Shown: positions 49,766-57,315 of the stretch, in pieces
How positions within the stretch are numbered: the stretch's first letter is position 1
Layout of the letters: each line of letters starts with the position of its first letter
Assembly: GCF_049801055.1 (NCBI RefSeq)
Contig: NZ_JBNAGF010000006.1
Location: 186,001-250,000 of the forward strand
Length of the DNA stretch: 64,000 nt
Reading direction: 5' to 3'
DNA from: JBNAGF01 sp049801055
GTDB taxonomy: Bacteria; Pseudomonadota; Alphaproteobacteria; Rhodobacterales; Rhodobacteraceae
Program-made: the position numbers and the translations under genes
The notes under the pieces: generated by a model
What the model saw: only the letters and a program-made list of their open reading frames with translations
The model's database searches: none
What the model was told of the DNA's origin: nothing

Positions 49766-51100
49766 ATGGCACAGGCCATGAAGATTGCGATTGTCGACGA
49801 CGAGCAGGATATGCGCCAGTCGATCAGCCAATGGCTGGCTTTGTCGGGCTACGACACCGAAACTTTTGCCAGCGCCGAGGATGCACTCAAGCAACTGGGA
49901 CCGGACTATCCGGGTATCGTTATTTCCGACATCAAGATGCCGGGCATGGACGGTATGCAGTTTCTCAAGAAGCTGATGGGAAATGACAGCGCGCTTCCGG
50001 TGATCATGATCACCGGTCACGGCGATGTTCCGATGGCGGTCGAAGCAATGCGGGTCGGGGCGTTCGATTTCCTTGAAAAACCGTTCAGCCCGGATCGCAT
50101 GTCCGAACTGGCAAAGCGCGCCACGGTGGCGCGCCGGCTGACACTGGATAACCGGGCCCTGCGGCGAGAGCTGAGCGACGGCACCCAGATCATGAACAAG
50201 TTGATCGGCGCCAGCCCAGACATGGTGCGGTTGCGTGAGGATATTCTCGATCTCGGGCAGGCAGACGGCCATGTGCTGATCGACGGCGAAACCGGGACCG
50301 GCAAGACTCTGGTGGCGCATGCGCTGCACGCCGTAGGCAGCCGGGCCGGCAAGAAGTTCGTTCTGGTTTCCTGTGCTGCACTTGAAGACGAGGCGCTGTC
50401 AAAGCGGCTGTTTGGGCCGATGCTGCCCGAAGATTCTCAGTTGCCTGCCATTGAGGAAGCACGCGGCGGTACTCTCGTTCTTGAGGATATCGAGGCGCTG
50501 TCCGATACATCTCAGGCCCGTCTGCTTTCTGTGATCAACCAGCAGGGCACTCCGGCCGAAACCCGGATCATTGCCATTTCCAACCTGCAGGAAGCTGGGA
50601 AAACCTGCGAGGACGCGCTGCGTCCGGACCTGTTTTACCGCCTCGCAGCCCTGCGTCTGACCATGCCACCGCTGCGCCAGCGCGGCGAGGATATCCTGAC
50701 GCTGTTCACGCGGCTGTCCGAACAGTTTGCCGAGGAATATGGCTGTGACGCTCCAAAGGTCAGCGCTCAGGAAGCGGCGCAATTGCTTCAGGCACCGTGG
50801 CCGGGCAATGTGCGGCAGCTGATCAATGTTGCGGAACGCGCGGTGCTGCAATCGCGGCGCGGCTCGGGCACCATCGCCTCGCTCTTGATGTCGGACCATG
50901 AAGAGATGCAGCCGGTTATGACCACCGAGGGCAAACCCCTGAAAGAGTATGTCGAAGCGTTCGAGCGCATGCTGATCGACAACACGATGCGCCGCCACAA
51001 GGGCTCGATCGCTTCGGTGATGGATGAACTGTGCCTGCCGCGTCGGACCTTGAACGAGAAAATGGCAAAATACGGCTTGCAGCGGGCCGACTACCTGTGA
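49766..51100 (+). CDS. DctD/NtrC-like response regulator lacking GAFTGA
   Basis: The 444-residue protein has a receiver domain (phospho-acceptor Asp55 in VISDIKMPG, Lys105), an AAA+ domain with Walker A GETGTGKT (174-181) and a Walker B-like GGTLVLEDIE (234-243), and a C-terminal Fis-type helix-turn-helix (SVMDELCLPRRTLNEKM). The GAFTGA loop, which contacts sigma54, is absent: LFGPMLPEDSQLPAIEEARG (215-234) replaces it with a deletion. By analogy with Rhodobacter capsulatus NtrC, it may activate sigma70 RNA polymerase or act otherwise. It pairs with the kinase gene 23 bases upstream; no C4-dicarboxylate transporter is adjacent. Confidence 0.88.
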   Translation: MAQAMKIAIVDDEQDMRQSISQWLALSGYDTETFASAEDALKQLGPDYPGIVISDIKMPGMDGMQFLKKLMGNDSALPVIMITGHGDVPMAVEAMRVGAFDFLEKPFSPDRMSELAKRATVARRLTLDNRALRRELSDGTQIMNKLIGASPDMVRLREDILDLGQADGHVLIDGETGTGKTLVAHALHAVGSRAGKKFVLVSCAALEDEALSKRLFGPMLPEDSQLPAIEEARGGTLVLEDIEALSDTSQARLLSVINQQGTPAETRIIAISNLQEAGKTCEDALRPDLFYRLAALRLTMPPLRQRGEDILTLFTRLSEQFAEEYGCDAPKVSAQEAAQLLQAPWPGNVRQLINVAERAVLQSRRGSGTIASLLMSDHEEMQPVMTTEGKPLKEYVEAFERMLIDNTMRRHKGSIASVMDELCLPRRTLNEKMAKYGLQRADYL

Positions 51101-51233
51101 CTCAGCGCGCGGTTCTGGAAACGGTTCCGGGTAAAGCGGCCGAAATCAGCCGTTCCCCGGACAATCCGGACGCATGGGCGAGCTAAGGGCTAAATGCTGC
51201 AAATCAGGCTGTTTGGCAGGGCGTCGCCCCAAT

Positions 51234-51258
51234 TTGGCACACTTTTAGCGTGTGCCAA
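51234..51258. promoter_or_regulatory. 9-bp palindrome with sigma54-like core
   Basis: TTGGCACAC (51234-51242) and GTGTGCCAA (51250-51258) are perfect inverted arms around TTTTAGC. Within it TGGCAC-N5-TAGC keeps the GG and GC, 12 bases apart, of a sigma54 promoter, though -12 is normally TTGC. No T-run follows either way. It could be an operator, a weak terminator, or a sigma54 promoter for rne. Confidence 0.35.
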
Positions 51259-51289
51259 GGATCTGCCTTTGCGTTTTGCCCATTGTCAT

Positions 51290-51319
51290 TTGACCGGACT
51301 CTCCCTTAATGTGGATAAA
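51290..51319 (+). promoter_or_regulatory. Predicted sigma70-type promoter of rne
   Basis: TTGACC (51290-51295) has five of six -35 consensus bases; 18 bases on, GATAAA (51314-51319) fits a -10. Transcription would begin near 51327, giving a leader of about 417 nt before the rne ATG. Confidence 0.5.
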
Positions 51320-51364
51320 CGGGCCTGCGCCAGATGCGCCAGAGGTCCGGATATTTGAGTTTCG

Positions 51365-51509
51365 CTGCTTCGGGTTTGAACCGGCAAGGAGCCGGCAGTC
51401 CGAAGCAGACCGATCACGCTCCCGATTGGGAGCATTGCAACGCCTTCGCTTGCGGGACACTCGCAGGTGAGAGGAATAAACGGGCAGGCGCCGGACATAT
51501 TCGCGCCTG
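51365..51509 (+). promoter_or_regulatory. Structured rne 5' leader
   Basis: Three stable elements follow one another: CTGCTTCGG/CCGAAGCAG (51365-51373 with 51400-51408) enclosing CCGGC/GCCGG with an AAGGA loop; GCTCCC/GGGAGC (51418-51423 with 51428-51433); and CAGGCGC/GCGCCTG (51485-51491 with 51503-51509). RNase E mRNAs in other bacteria carry structured leaders through which the enzyme cleaves its own message; a similar role is inferred here. Confidence 0.5.
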
Positions 51510-51565
51510 TCGGAGAAGAACCGCGATGACGCGCGCGCGCAACTTGAGCTTACGGGCAGGGGGCC

Positions 51566-51625
51566 GGATGGCCGAACCCTACGTGGCCGGACCCAATGTG
51601 GCCGGCTCTCCCGTAGCCGGTAATT
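51566..51625 (+). repeat. Four 15-bp degenerate tandem repeats in the rne leader
   Basis: Four consecutive 15-base units share the pattern nnGTGGCCGGACCCn: GGATGGCCGAACCCT, ACGTGGCCGGACCCA, ATGTGGCCGGCTCTC, CCGTAGCCGGTAATT. In the frame from ATG 51568 they would read EPYVAG-PNVAG-SPVAG, but that frame runs through the rne start and has no good ribosome-binding site. Confidence 0.55.
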
Positions 51626-51743
51626 GGCATGCGCCGTTCAATATCGCCCAGACAAGACACCCCGCCAAACGTAATCTCCCGAAATCACTGTGCCCGCCAG
51701 GGCGCAGGCGGCGAGCGCGTGTGGCGCGGTGCACCAAGGACAT

Positions 51744-54728
51744 ATGGCTAAGAAAATGCTCATCGATGCCACCCACGCGGAGGAAACCCGCGTTGTGGTG
51801 GTCGACGGAAACAAGGTTGAGGAATTCGACTTTGAATCCGAAAATAAGCGCCAGCTTGCCGGCAACATCTATCTCGCCAAGGTAACACGGGTCGAACCGT
51901 CCCTTCAGGCAGCATTCGTTGACTACGGTGGAAACCGACACGGGTTTCTCGCCTTTTCCGAGATCCATCCGGACTATTATCAGATCCCGGTCGCTGACCG
52001 CGAAGCACTGATGGAAGAAGAGCGCGCCCACGCCGAAGCGATGCGCGCGCGGGACGAGGAAGAAGAAGCCAAGCCCGGCAAGTCGCGCCGGTCCCGGTCT
52101 CGCCGGGGCAAGGGCGACGCAAAGGCTGACAAAAAGGCTGAAATGAAATCCGAAACCCTGGCCGAGGGGTTGAAATCCGATGATGCGGTCGAGACCCTCG
52201 AGGTCGAAATCCGTGGCATGGAAACCATCGATCTGGACGGGACCGAAATCGCCGAAGGTGCCGATCCGCGTGATGTGCCCGAAGGCAGCTCGCCGATGGA
52301 AACCGTGGCCGACACTCCGGTGGAAGAGCCCGAAGATAACGGGGCTGCGCAGGGTGATGACGGTGCCGACGCAGCGAAACAGGCCGTTTCGGGTGACGGC
52401 GAAAAAGACGCCGCACCGGAAGCCTCTGTTTCGGATGATGCTGCCGACAGCACAGAAGACGGCGAACCAGTTGTAGCCGAGACTGCGGCGGAAGATGATT
52501 CCAGGGCAGAAGATGTTGCCGAGGGCGACGCCGAAGCCAAACCAGCCGAAGCCGGTGCAGAGGAATCCGCATCAGACGAGGCCGACAAAACGACCGCGAA
52601 AGAGGCCGAAGCCGAGGATGAAGATGCCCCGCAGCGGGCCGACGCGACCTCGAAGGATGACAGCATCGAATCCGTCGCCGACGAGGATGACAGCGAAGAC
52701 ATTCGCCCGCCGCGCAAACCGCGCGCGCGCCGCTACAAGATCCAGGAGGTCATCAAGGTCCGGCAGGTTCTGCTGGTGCAGGTGGTCAAAGAAGAGCGCG
52801 GCAACAAAGGGGCTGCGCTGACAACTTATCTGTCGCTGGCTGGTCGTTACTGCGTTCTTATGCCCAACACCGCGCGCGGTGGCGGCATTTCCCGCAAGAT
52901 CACCAATGCCACCGATCGCAAAAAACTCAAGGACATCGCCGCCGAAATCGACGTGCCGACCGGCGCGGGTCTTATCGTGCGCACTGCCGGGGCCAAGCGG
53001 ACAAAGGCCGAAATCAAGCGGGACTACGAATACCTTCAGCGGCTCTGGGAACAGATCCGCGAATTGACGCTGAAATCGATTGCCCCCGCCAAGATCTATG
53101 AAGAGGGCGACCTGATCAAACGCTCGATCCGCGATCTGTACAGCCGCGAGATCGACGAAGTGCTGGTCGAAGGTGAGCGCGGATATCGTACGGCCAAGGA
53201 CTTCATGAAGATGATCATGCCGTCCCACGCCAAGAACGTGCAGCAATACTCAGGCGGTTTGCCGCTGTTTGCGCGTTATCAGGTCGAAAGCTATCTCAGC
53301 TCGATGTTCAACCCGACGGTTCAGCTGAAATCCGGCGGCTACATCGTGATCGGTGTGACCGAGGCACTGGTGGCCATCGACGTGAACTCGGGCCGCGCCA
53401 CCAAGGAAGCCTCGATCGAGGAAACCGCACTCAAGACCAATCTGGAGGCGGCCGAGGAAGTGGCCCGCCAGCTTCGGTTGCGCGACCTCGCAGGCTTGAT
53501 CGTGATCGACTTCATCGACATGGACGAGCGCAAGAACAACACCGCCGTCGAAAAGCGGATGAAGGACAAGCTCAAGACCGACCGCGCTCGCATTCAGGTG
53601 GGTCGGATCAGCGGTTTTGGTCTGATGGAGATGTCGCGTCAACGTCTGCGCCCGGGTATGATCGAGGCCACGACCCAGCCTTGCCCGTCCTGCCACGGGA
53701 CCGGACTGATCCGGTCGGATGACAACATGGCGTTGTCGATCCTGCGTCAGATCGAGGAGGAGGGCACTCGCGGCCGCTCGCGCGAGGTATTGGTGCGCTG
53801 CCCCGTGACCATTGCCAACTTCCTGATGAACCAGAAACGCGAGCATATCGCCCAGATCGAGGCCCGCTATGGTCTGTCGATCCGGATCGAAGGTGATGTG
53901 CATCTTGTCAGCCCGGATTTCTCGCTTGAAAAGTTCAAGACAGCAACGCGTGTGGTGCCCGAGGCCACCGCGCCTGTGGTGTCGGTCGATACCCGGTTGA
54001 TGGAGCAGATCGACGCCGACGAAGAGGCGCCCGCCGAGGAGGTGTCTGAGACACCCGAGGGAGACGCGAAACCCAAGCGCAAGCGTCGCCGTCGCCGGCG
54101 CAAGTCCAAGGCCGCTCAGGATGAGAATGGGGGCGATACGGCCTCCGAGAACGGCGCGGAGGCAGGGGCTGAGGCGTCCGAAGACGTATCGGCAGAGGGT
54201 GCCACCGCCGACGAGGCAGAGGCTCCGGAGGCCGAAGTAACCGAAAAGCCCGCCAAGAAAACACGCACCCGGACCCGCAGCCGGTCGCGGTCTCGCAAGA
54301 AGGCCAGCGAAGCGGAGGAAGTCCCCGCGGAAGAGGCCGCAGACGCCGCTTCGGAAACGCCCGCCGAAGAAACAGGTGCGGAACGGGCCGAAGAAGAAGC
54401 CAAGGAGAAAGCCGGTGAAATCGGCGACGCGGTTTCGGCTTCGGCAGAGGATCAGGCCGAGGCAACAGCCACTGAAGCGCCGGTTGAAGCCACGTCCGAG
54501 AGCGCCCCGGAAGAAGCCGCACCAGCCGAGGTCATTACGGCCGAAGTGCAGGCTGAACCCGCAGCCGAAGAACCGGTTTCTGTAGTTGCCTCGGCAGAGG
54601 AGCCGTTCGCAAACGGAACGGCTGTTGACGAGGGGACGGAACCGGAACTCGAAACGGTGTCCGCCGAGCCGGAAACACCGGATCCTTCCAAGCCGAAACG
54701 TCGTGGCTGGTGGTCGATCGGTCGCTGA
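51744..54728 (+). CDS. rne: Ribonuclease E/G
   Basis: RNase E cuts single-stranded RNA and is the scaffold of the degradosome. The 994-residue protein starts MAKKMLIDATHAEETRVVVV; the S1 domain is interrupted by an acidic, low-complexity insert of roughly 225 residues (about 95-320), then resumes at RYKIQEVIKVRQVLLVQV. Catalytic acidic residues are in AIDVNSGRATKE and LIVIDFIDMDE; the zinc link is CPSCHGTG. The C-terminal third is Glu/Ala-rich with Arg/Lys patches (KPKRKRRRRRRKSKA; RTRTRSRSRSRKKA), typical of degradosome and RNA-binding tails. AAGGA precedes ATG 51744. Confidence 0.95.
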   Translation: MAKKMLIDATHAEETRVVVVDGNKVEEFDFESENKRQLAGNIYLAKVTRVEPSLQAAFVDYGGNRHGFLAFSEIHPDYYQIPVADREALMEEERAHAEAMRARDEEEEAKPGKSRRSRSRRGKGDAKADKKAEMKSETLAEGLKSDDAVETLEVEIRGMETIDLDGTEIAEGADPRDVPEGSSPMETVADTPVEEPEDNGAAQGDDGADAAKQAVSGDGEKDAAPEASVSDDAADSTEDGEPVVAETAAEDDSRAEDVAEGDAEAKPAEAGAEESASDEADKTTAKEAEAEDEDAPQRADATSKDDSIESVADEDDSEDIRPPRKPRARRYKIQEVIKVRQVLLVQVVKEERGNKGAALTTYLSLAGRYCVLMPNTARGGGISRKITNATDRKKLKDIAAEIDVPTGAGLIVRTAGAKRTKAEIKRDYEYLQRLWEQIRELTLKSIAPAKIYEEGDLIKRSIRDLYSREIDEVLVEGERGYRTAKDFMKMIMPSHAKNVQQYSGGLPLFARYQVESYLSSMFNPTVQLKSGGYIVIGVTEALVAIDVNSGRATKEASIEETALKTNLEAAEEVARQLRLRDLAGLIVIDFIDMDERKNNTAVEKRMKDKLKTDRARIQVGRISGFGLMEMSRQRLRPGMIEATTQPCPSCHGTGLIRSDDNMALSILRQIEEEGTRGRSREVLVRCPVTIANFLMNQKREHIAQIEARYGLSIRIEGDVHLVSPDFSLEKFKTATRVVPEATAPVVSVDTRLMEQIDADEEAPAEEVSETPEGDAKPKRKRRRRRRKSKAAQDENGGDTASENGAEAGAEASEDVSAEGATADEAEAPEAEVTEKPAKKTRTRTRSRSRSRKKASEAEEVPAEEAADAASETPAEETGAERAEEEAKEKAGEIGDAVSASAEDQAEATATEAPVEATSESAPEEAAPAEVITAEVQAEPAAEEPVSVVASAEEPFANGTAVDEGTEPELETVSAEPETPDPSKPKRRGWWSIGR

Positions 54729-54744
54729 AGTAAATCACATTCAG

Positions 54745-54780
54745 ATCGGGCGGGCCTGTCAGGGCGCGCCCGATTTCGTT
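54745..54780 (+). terminator. Intrinsic terminator of rne
   Basis: ATCGGGCG (54745-54752) pairs with CGCCCGAT (54767-54774), with CCTG/CAGG inside, followed by TTCGTT. It lies 16 bases after the rne stop. Confidence 0.65.
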
Positions 54781-54826
54781 CGTGACAACAGTTCTGTGGG
54801 CGCGCTTTCGGGGCAGGGTGACCGGC

Positions 54827-55060
54827 TTAGCTGCCTTTGCGGATAAGGTAAATCTGCTGCCCGGAGTCTTCGCTCTGCGATATCAGTTCATGTCCGGCTT
54901 CGGTACAGAAATGTGGCACGTCAATGATCGCAGCCGGATCGTCGGCCAGCATTCTTAGAACAGCGCCATCGGGCAGGGATTTCAACCGTTTGCGGGCCTT
55001 AAGAACAGGCAGCGGGCATAACAGTCCCAATGCGTCCAGCGTTTCGGTGATCTCGGTCAT
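54827..55060 (-). CDS. TusA/SirA family sulfur carrier protein
   Basis: The 77-residue protein has the family's persulfide-carrying motif DALGLLCPLPVLKARKRL (Cys17 in the CPxP element), then LADDPAAIIDVPHFC. TusA-like proteins relay sulfur in the cytoplasm for tRNA thiolation and cofactor synthesis. The ATG at 55060 fits; a longer frame upstream lacks a ribosome-binding site. It is divergent from ccdA. Confidence 0.87.
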   Translation of the reverse strand: MTEITETLDALGLLCPLPVLKARKRLKSLPDGAVLRMLADDPAAIIDVPHFCTEAGHELISQSEDSGQQIYLIRKGS

Positions 55061-55153
55061 GGCTCGCAGATAGGACGGATTTGTTCCCCTGTCCACAGGG
55101 TTGTGACTGCTTGCCGCGTGACGTGCCCGCGACAATGGCATATGTGCGATACT

Positions 55154-55906
55154 ATGTTCGGAATCGATATCATCGACGCGGCCTTGCTGCCTGCCATGAT
55201 CGTGGCCCTCATGGCCGGGGTCATCAGTTTCCTGTCACCTTGCGTTCTTCCGATCGTGCCGCCGTATCTTGCCTATATGAGCGGTGTATCGGTCAGTGAG
55301 CTGAGCGAAGGGGAAGGGGCCGCCAACAAGGCGTTGGGCCCGGCGGTTTTCTTTGTTCTGGGCCTGTCGACCGTTTTCCTGTTTCTGGGGTTCACCGCTT
55401 CGGCGATCGGCACCGTGTTTTTGCAGTACCAATCCACGTTCAACACCCTTGCCGGGCTGTTGGTGATGATCTTTGGCGCGCATTTTGTCGGGGTCTACCG
55501 GATCGGGTTTCTGGACCGCGAGGCACGCATCGACGTGGGCGACCGGGGTGGAAGTGCCTTTGGTGCCTACATTCTCGGCCTCGCTTTTGCCTTTGGATGG
55601 ACCCCCTGTATCGGGCCGCAGCTGGGCGCGATCCTGTCGATGGCGGCCTCTGAGGCGTCGGTGACCCGTGGCACGCTCCTGCTGGCGGTCTATGCGATGG
55701 GGCTGGGTATTCCGTTTCTGCTTGTGGCTGCATTCCTGCCGCGCCTGACCGGGCTGATGGGCTGGATGAAGCGTCACATGGAGCAGATCGAGCGGGTCAT
55801 GGGGCTGCTGTTGTGGACCATTGGCCTGCTGATGCTGACCGGCGGTTTTTCGGCCTTTTCCTACTGGCTGCTCGAAACCTTCCCGGCACTGGCCACGTTG
55901 GGCTGA
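55154..55906 (+). CDS. ccdA: Cytochrome c biogenesis protein CcdA (DsbD-like)
   Basis: CcdA passes electrons from cytoplasmic thioredoxin across the inner membrane to periplasmic thiol reductases used in haem attachment. The 250-residue protein has six membrane helices with the paired redox cysteines in SFLSPCVLPIVPPYLAYM (about 28-45) and GWTPCIGPQLGAI (about 152-164). The start is uncertain: ATG 55154 (MFGIDIIDAALLPAM) fits the family; 55142 and GTG 55103 are alternatives. Confidence 0.92.
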   Translation: MFGIDIIDAALLPAMIVALMAGVISFLSPCVLPIVPPYLAYMSGVSVSELSEGEGAANKALGPAVFFVLGLSTVFLFLGFTASAIGTVFLQYQSTFNTLAGLLVMIFGAHFVGVYRIGFLDREARIDVGDRGGSAFGAYILGLAFAFGWTPCIGPQLGAILSMAASEASVTRGTLLLAVYAMGLGIPFLLVAAFLPRLTGLMGWMKRHMEQIERVMGLLLWTIGLLMLTGGFSAFSYWLLETFPALATLG

Positions 55907-56067
55907 AACGGCTGACCCATCCGGGATGGTGGCACCATGCTCACGATCCGCTGAAAGGGCAGGACAGCCAAGAAAAACGAGCGGAACTCTCTCCGGGTCT
56001 TACTCTTGCCCGAATGCTGCGCTAGCCTCTGCCTAACGAGGCGAAAGACCCGGCGAGGCGTTTAGGA

Positions 56068-57315
56068 ATGAGCGGTCAGTCGCAACTGCTGAAGGAAAGG
56101 GATGCCGAACGACAGGTGCGGCGGCGCCGGGTGTTCTACATTCCGGGCTATGATCCCATCCATCCGCGCCGTTACCGCGAGCTCTACCGCAAGGAAGGGG
56201 CGGCGCAGGCAAAGATCTCGGGGTATCAGATCGACCTGAAACCCAAGACCACGAAGGGTCCATACGGCTGGCACGTGACCTCGAGGCAGCACGGGAAGGA
56301 AACTGACACCGACGTCGACGTGCTGGTCTGGTCCGACATTGTCCGGGGCAGCATGTCCAACACCATACCTGCCACATATCTTCAAATGCTGCGCACGGCC
56401 TGGTGCTACATCGGTTCGGGGGCGCTGTGGCGCTTGATGCGGCTCAGAAAGGGCCCGGTCATCGCGGCGCTTTATCCGGTTGGTGCACTGATCCTGCAGG
56501 CGCTGCTGGCTGTTCTGCTGGCATGGGGCGTGGCACGGGCGGTGGCATTGATTCCACTGCCCCTCATGTCTTTGGCGGGGCTGGTTCTCGGGGGCGGGGC
56601 GGGTATCGCCCTTCTCAGATGGTTCCGGGTGCGGGATGGAAAGTTCTTTATTTACTACCTGATGCACGACTATGCCTATTCAGCCCAGTTCAGGGGCGCC
56701 AATCCACCCGAGCTTGAGGTGCGAATGGCAGAGTTCACAGAGCAGATCGCCGAGGCGTTGCAGAGTGAGGTGGATGAGGTTCTGGTGGTTGGTCATTCTT
56801 CAGGTGCCCATGTTGGGGTTTCGGTTCTGGCCGATCTGATCCGATCCGGGCGGGTGTCTGAAGATGGACCTGTGCTTTCCTTCCTGTCTTTGGGGCAGGT
56901 GGTGCCGATGGTCTCGTTCCTGCCCGACGCACACCGGATCAGGGCGGATCTGCAGTTCCTGTCGGGGCGAAATGAACTGGCTTGGGTCGATGTCTCGGCC
57001 CCCGGCGACGGCTGCGCCTTTGCGCTTTGTGATCCGGTCGGCGTCAGCGGTGTGGCCCCGGAAGGCAAGCATTGGCCATTGGTGATTTCGGCCGCCTTCA
57101 CCCAGACGCTGAGCCCCGAGCGCTGGAAAGAACTGCGCTGGCGCTTCTTCCGGCTTCATTTTCAATATCTCTGCGCTTTCGACCAGCCCGGAGATTATGA
57201 CTATTTCCGGATCACCGCAGGGCCACGGGTGCTGGGGGATCGGTATGCCGGGCGCGCGCCGTCGAAATCCCGGATCACGAAAACCGTGTCAAAGTTCACT
57301 TCGGTGGCACCGTGA
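56068..57315 (+). CDS. Membrane protein with alpha/beta-hydrolase-like nucleophile elbow, unknown family
   Basis: The 415-residue protein begins with RRRRVFYIPGYDPIHPRRYRELY, like the first strand of a hydrolase, has two membrane helices (about 130-155 and 160-181), and then VLVVGHSSGAHVGVSVL (about 239-255), a GxSxG-type elbow. A later stretch (LSLGQVVPMVSFL) and ending D/H residues could complete a catalytic triad. I do not recognise a named family. Its stop overlaps the P450 start by GTGA, so the two products are coupled and probably work on one lipid-like substrate. Confidence 0.7.
   Translation: MSGQSQLLKERDAERQVRRRRVFYIPGYDPIHPRRYRELYRKEGAAQAKISGYQIDLKPKTTKGPYGWHVTSRQHGKETDTDVDVLVWSDIVRGSMSNTIPATYLQMLRTAWCYIGSGALWRLMRLRKGPVIAALYPVGALILQALLAVLLAWGVARAVALIPLPLMSLAGLVLGGGAGIALLRWFRVRDGKFFIYYLMHDYAYSAQFRGANPPELEVRMAEFTEQIAEALQSEVDEVLVVGHSSGAHVGVSVLADLIRSGRVSEDGPVLSFLSLGQVVPMVSFLPDAHRIRADLQFLSGRNELAWVDVSAPGDGCAFALCDPVGVSGVAPEGKHWPLVISAAFTQTLSPERWKELRWRFFRLHFQYLCAFDQPGDYDYFRITAGPRVLGDRYAGRAPSKSRITKTVSKFTSVAP

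Larger units (their letters stand above)
51101..51743. other. Long intergenic region and rne leader
   Basis: This 643-base gap holds a palindrome at 51234-51258, a likely promoter at 51290-51319, a run of stable hairpins at 51365-51509, and four 15-base tandem repeats at 51566-51625. Starting at the promoter, the rne leader would be over 400 nt. The stretch 51101-51230 shows only a small CCGGA/TCCGG hairpin after the response-regulator gene. Confidence 0.6.
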
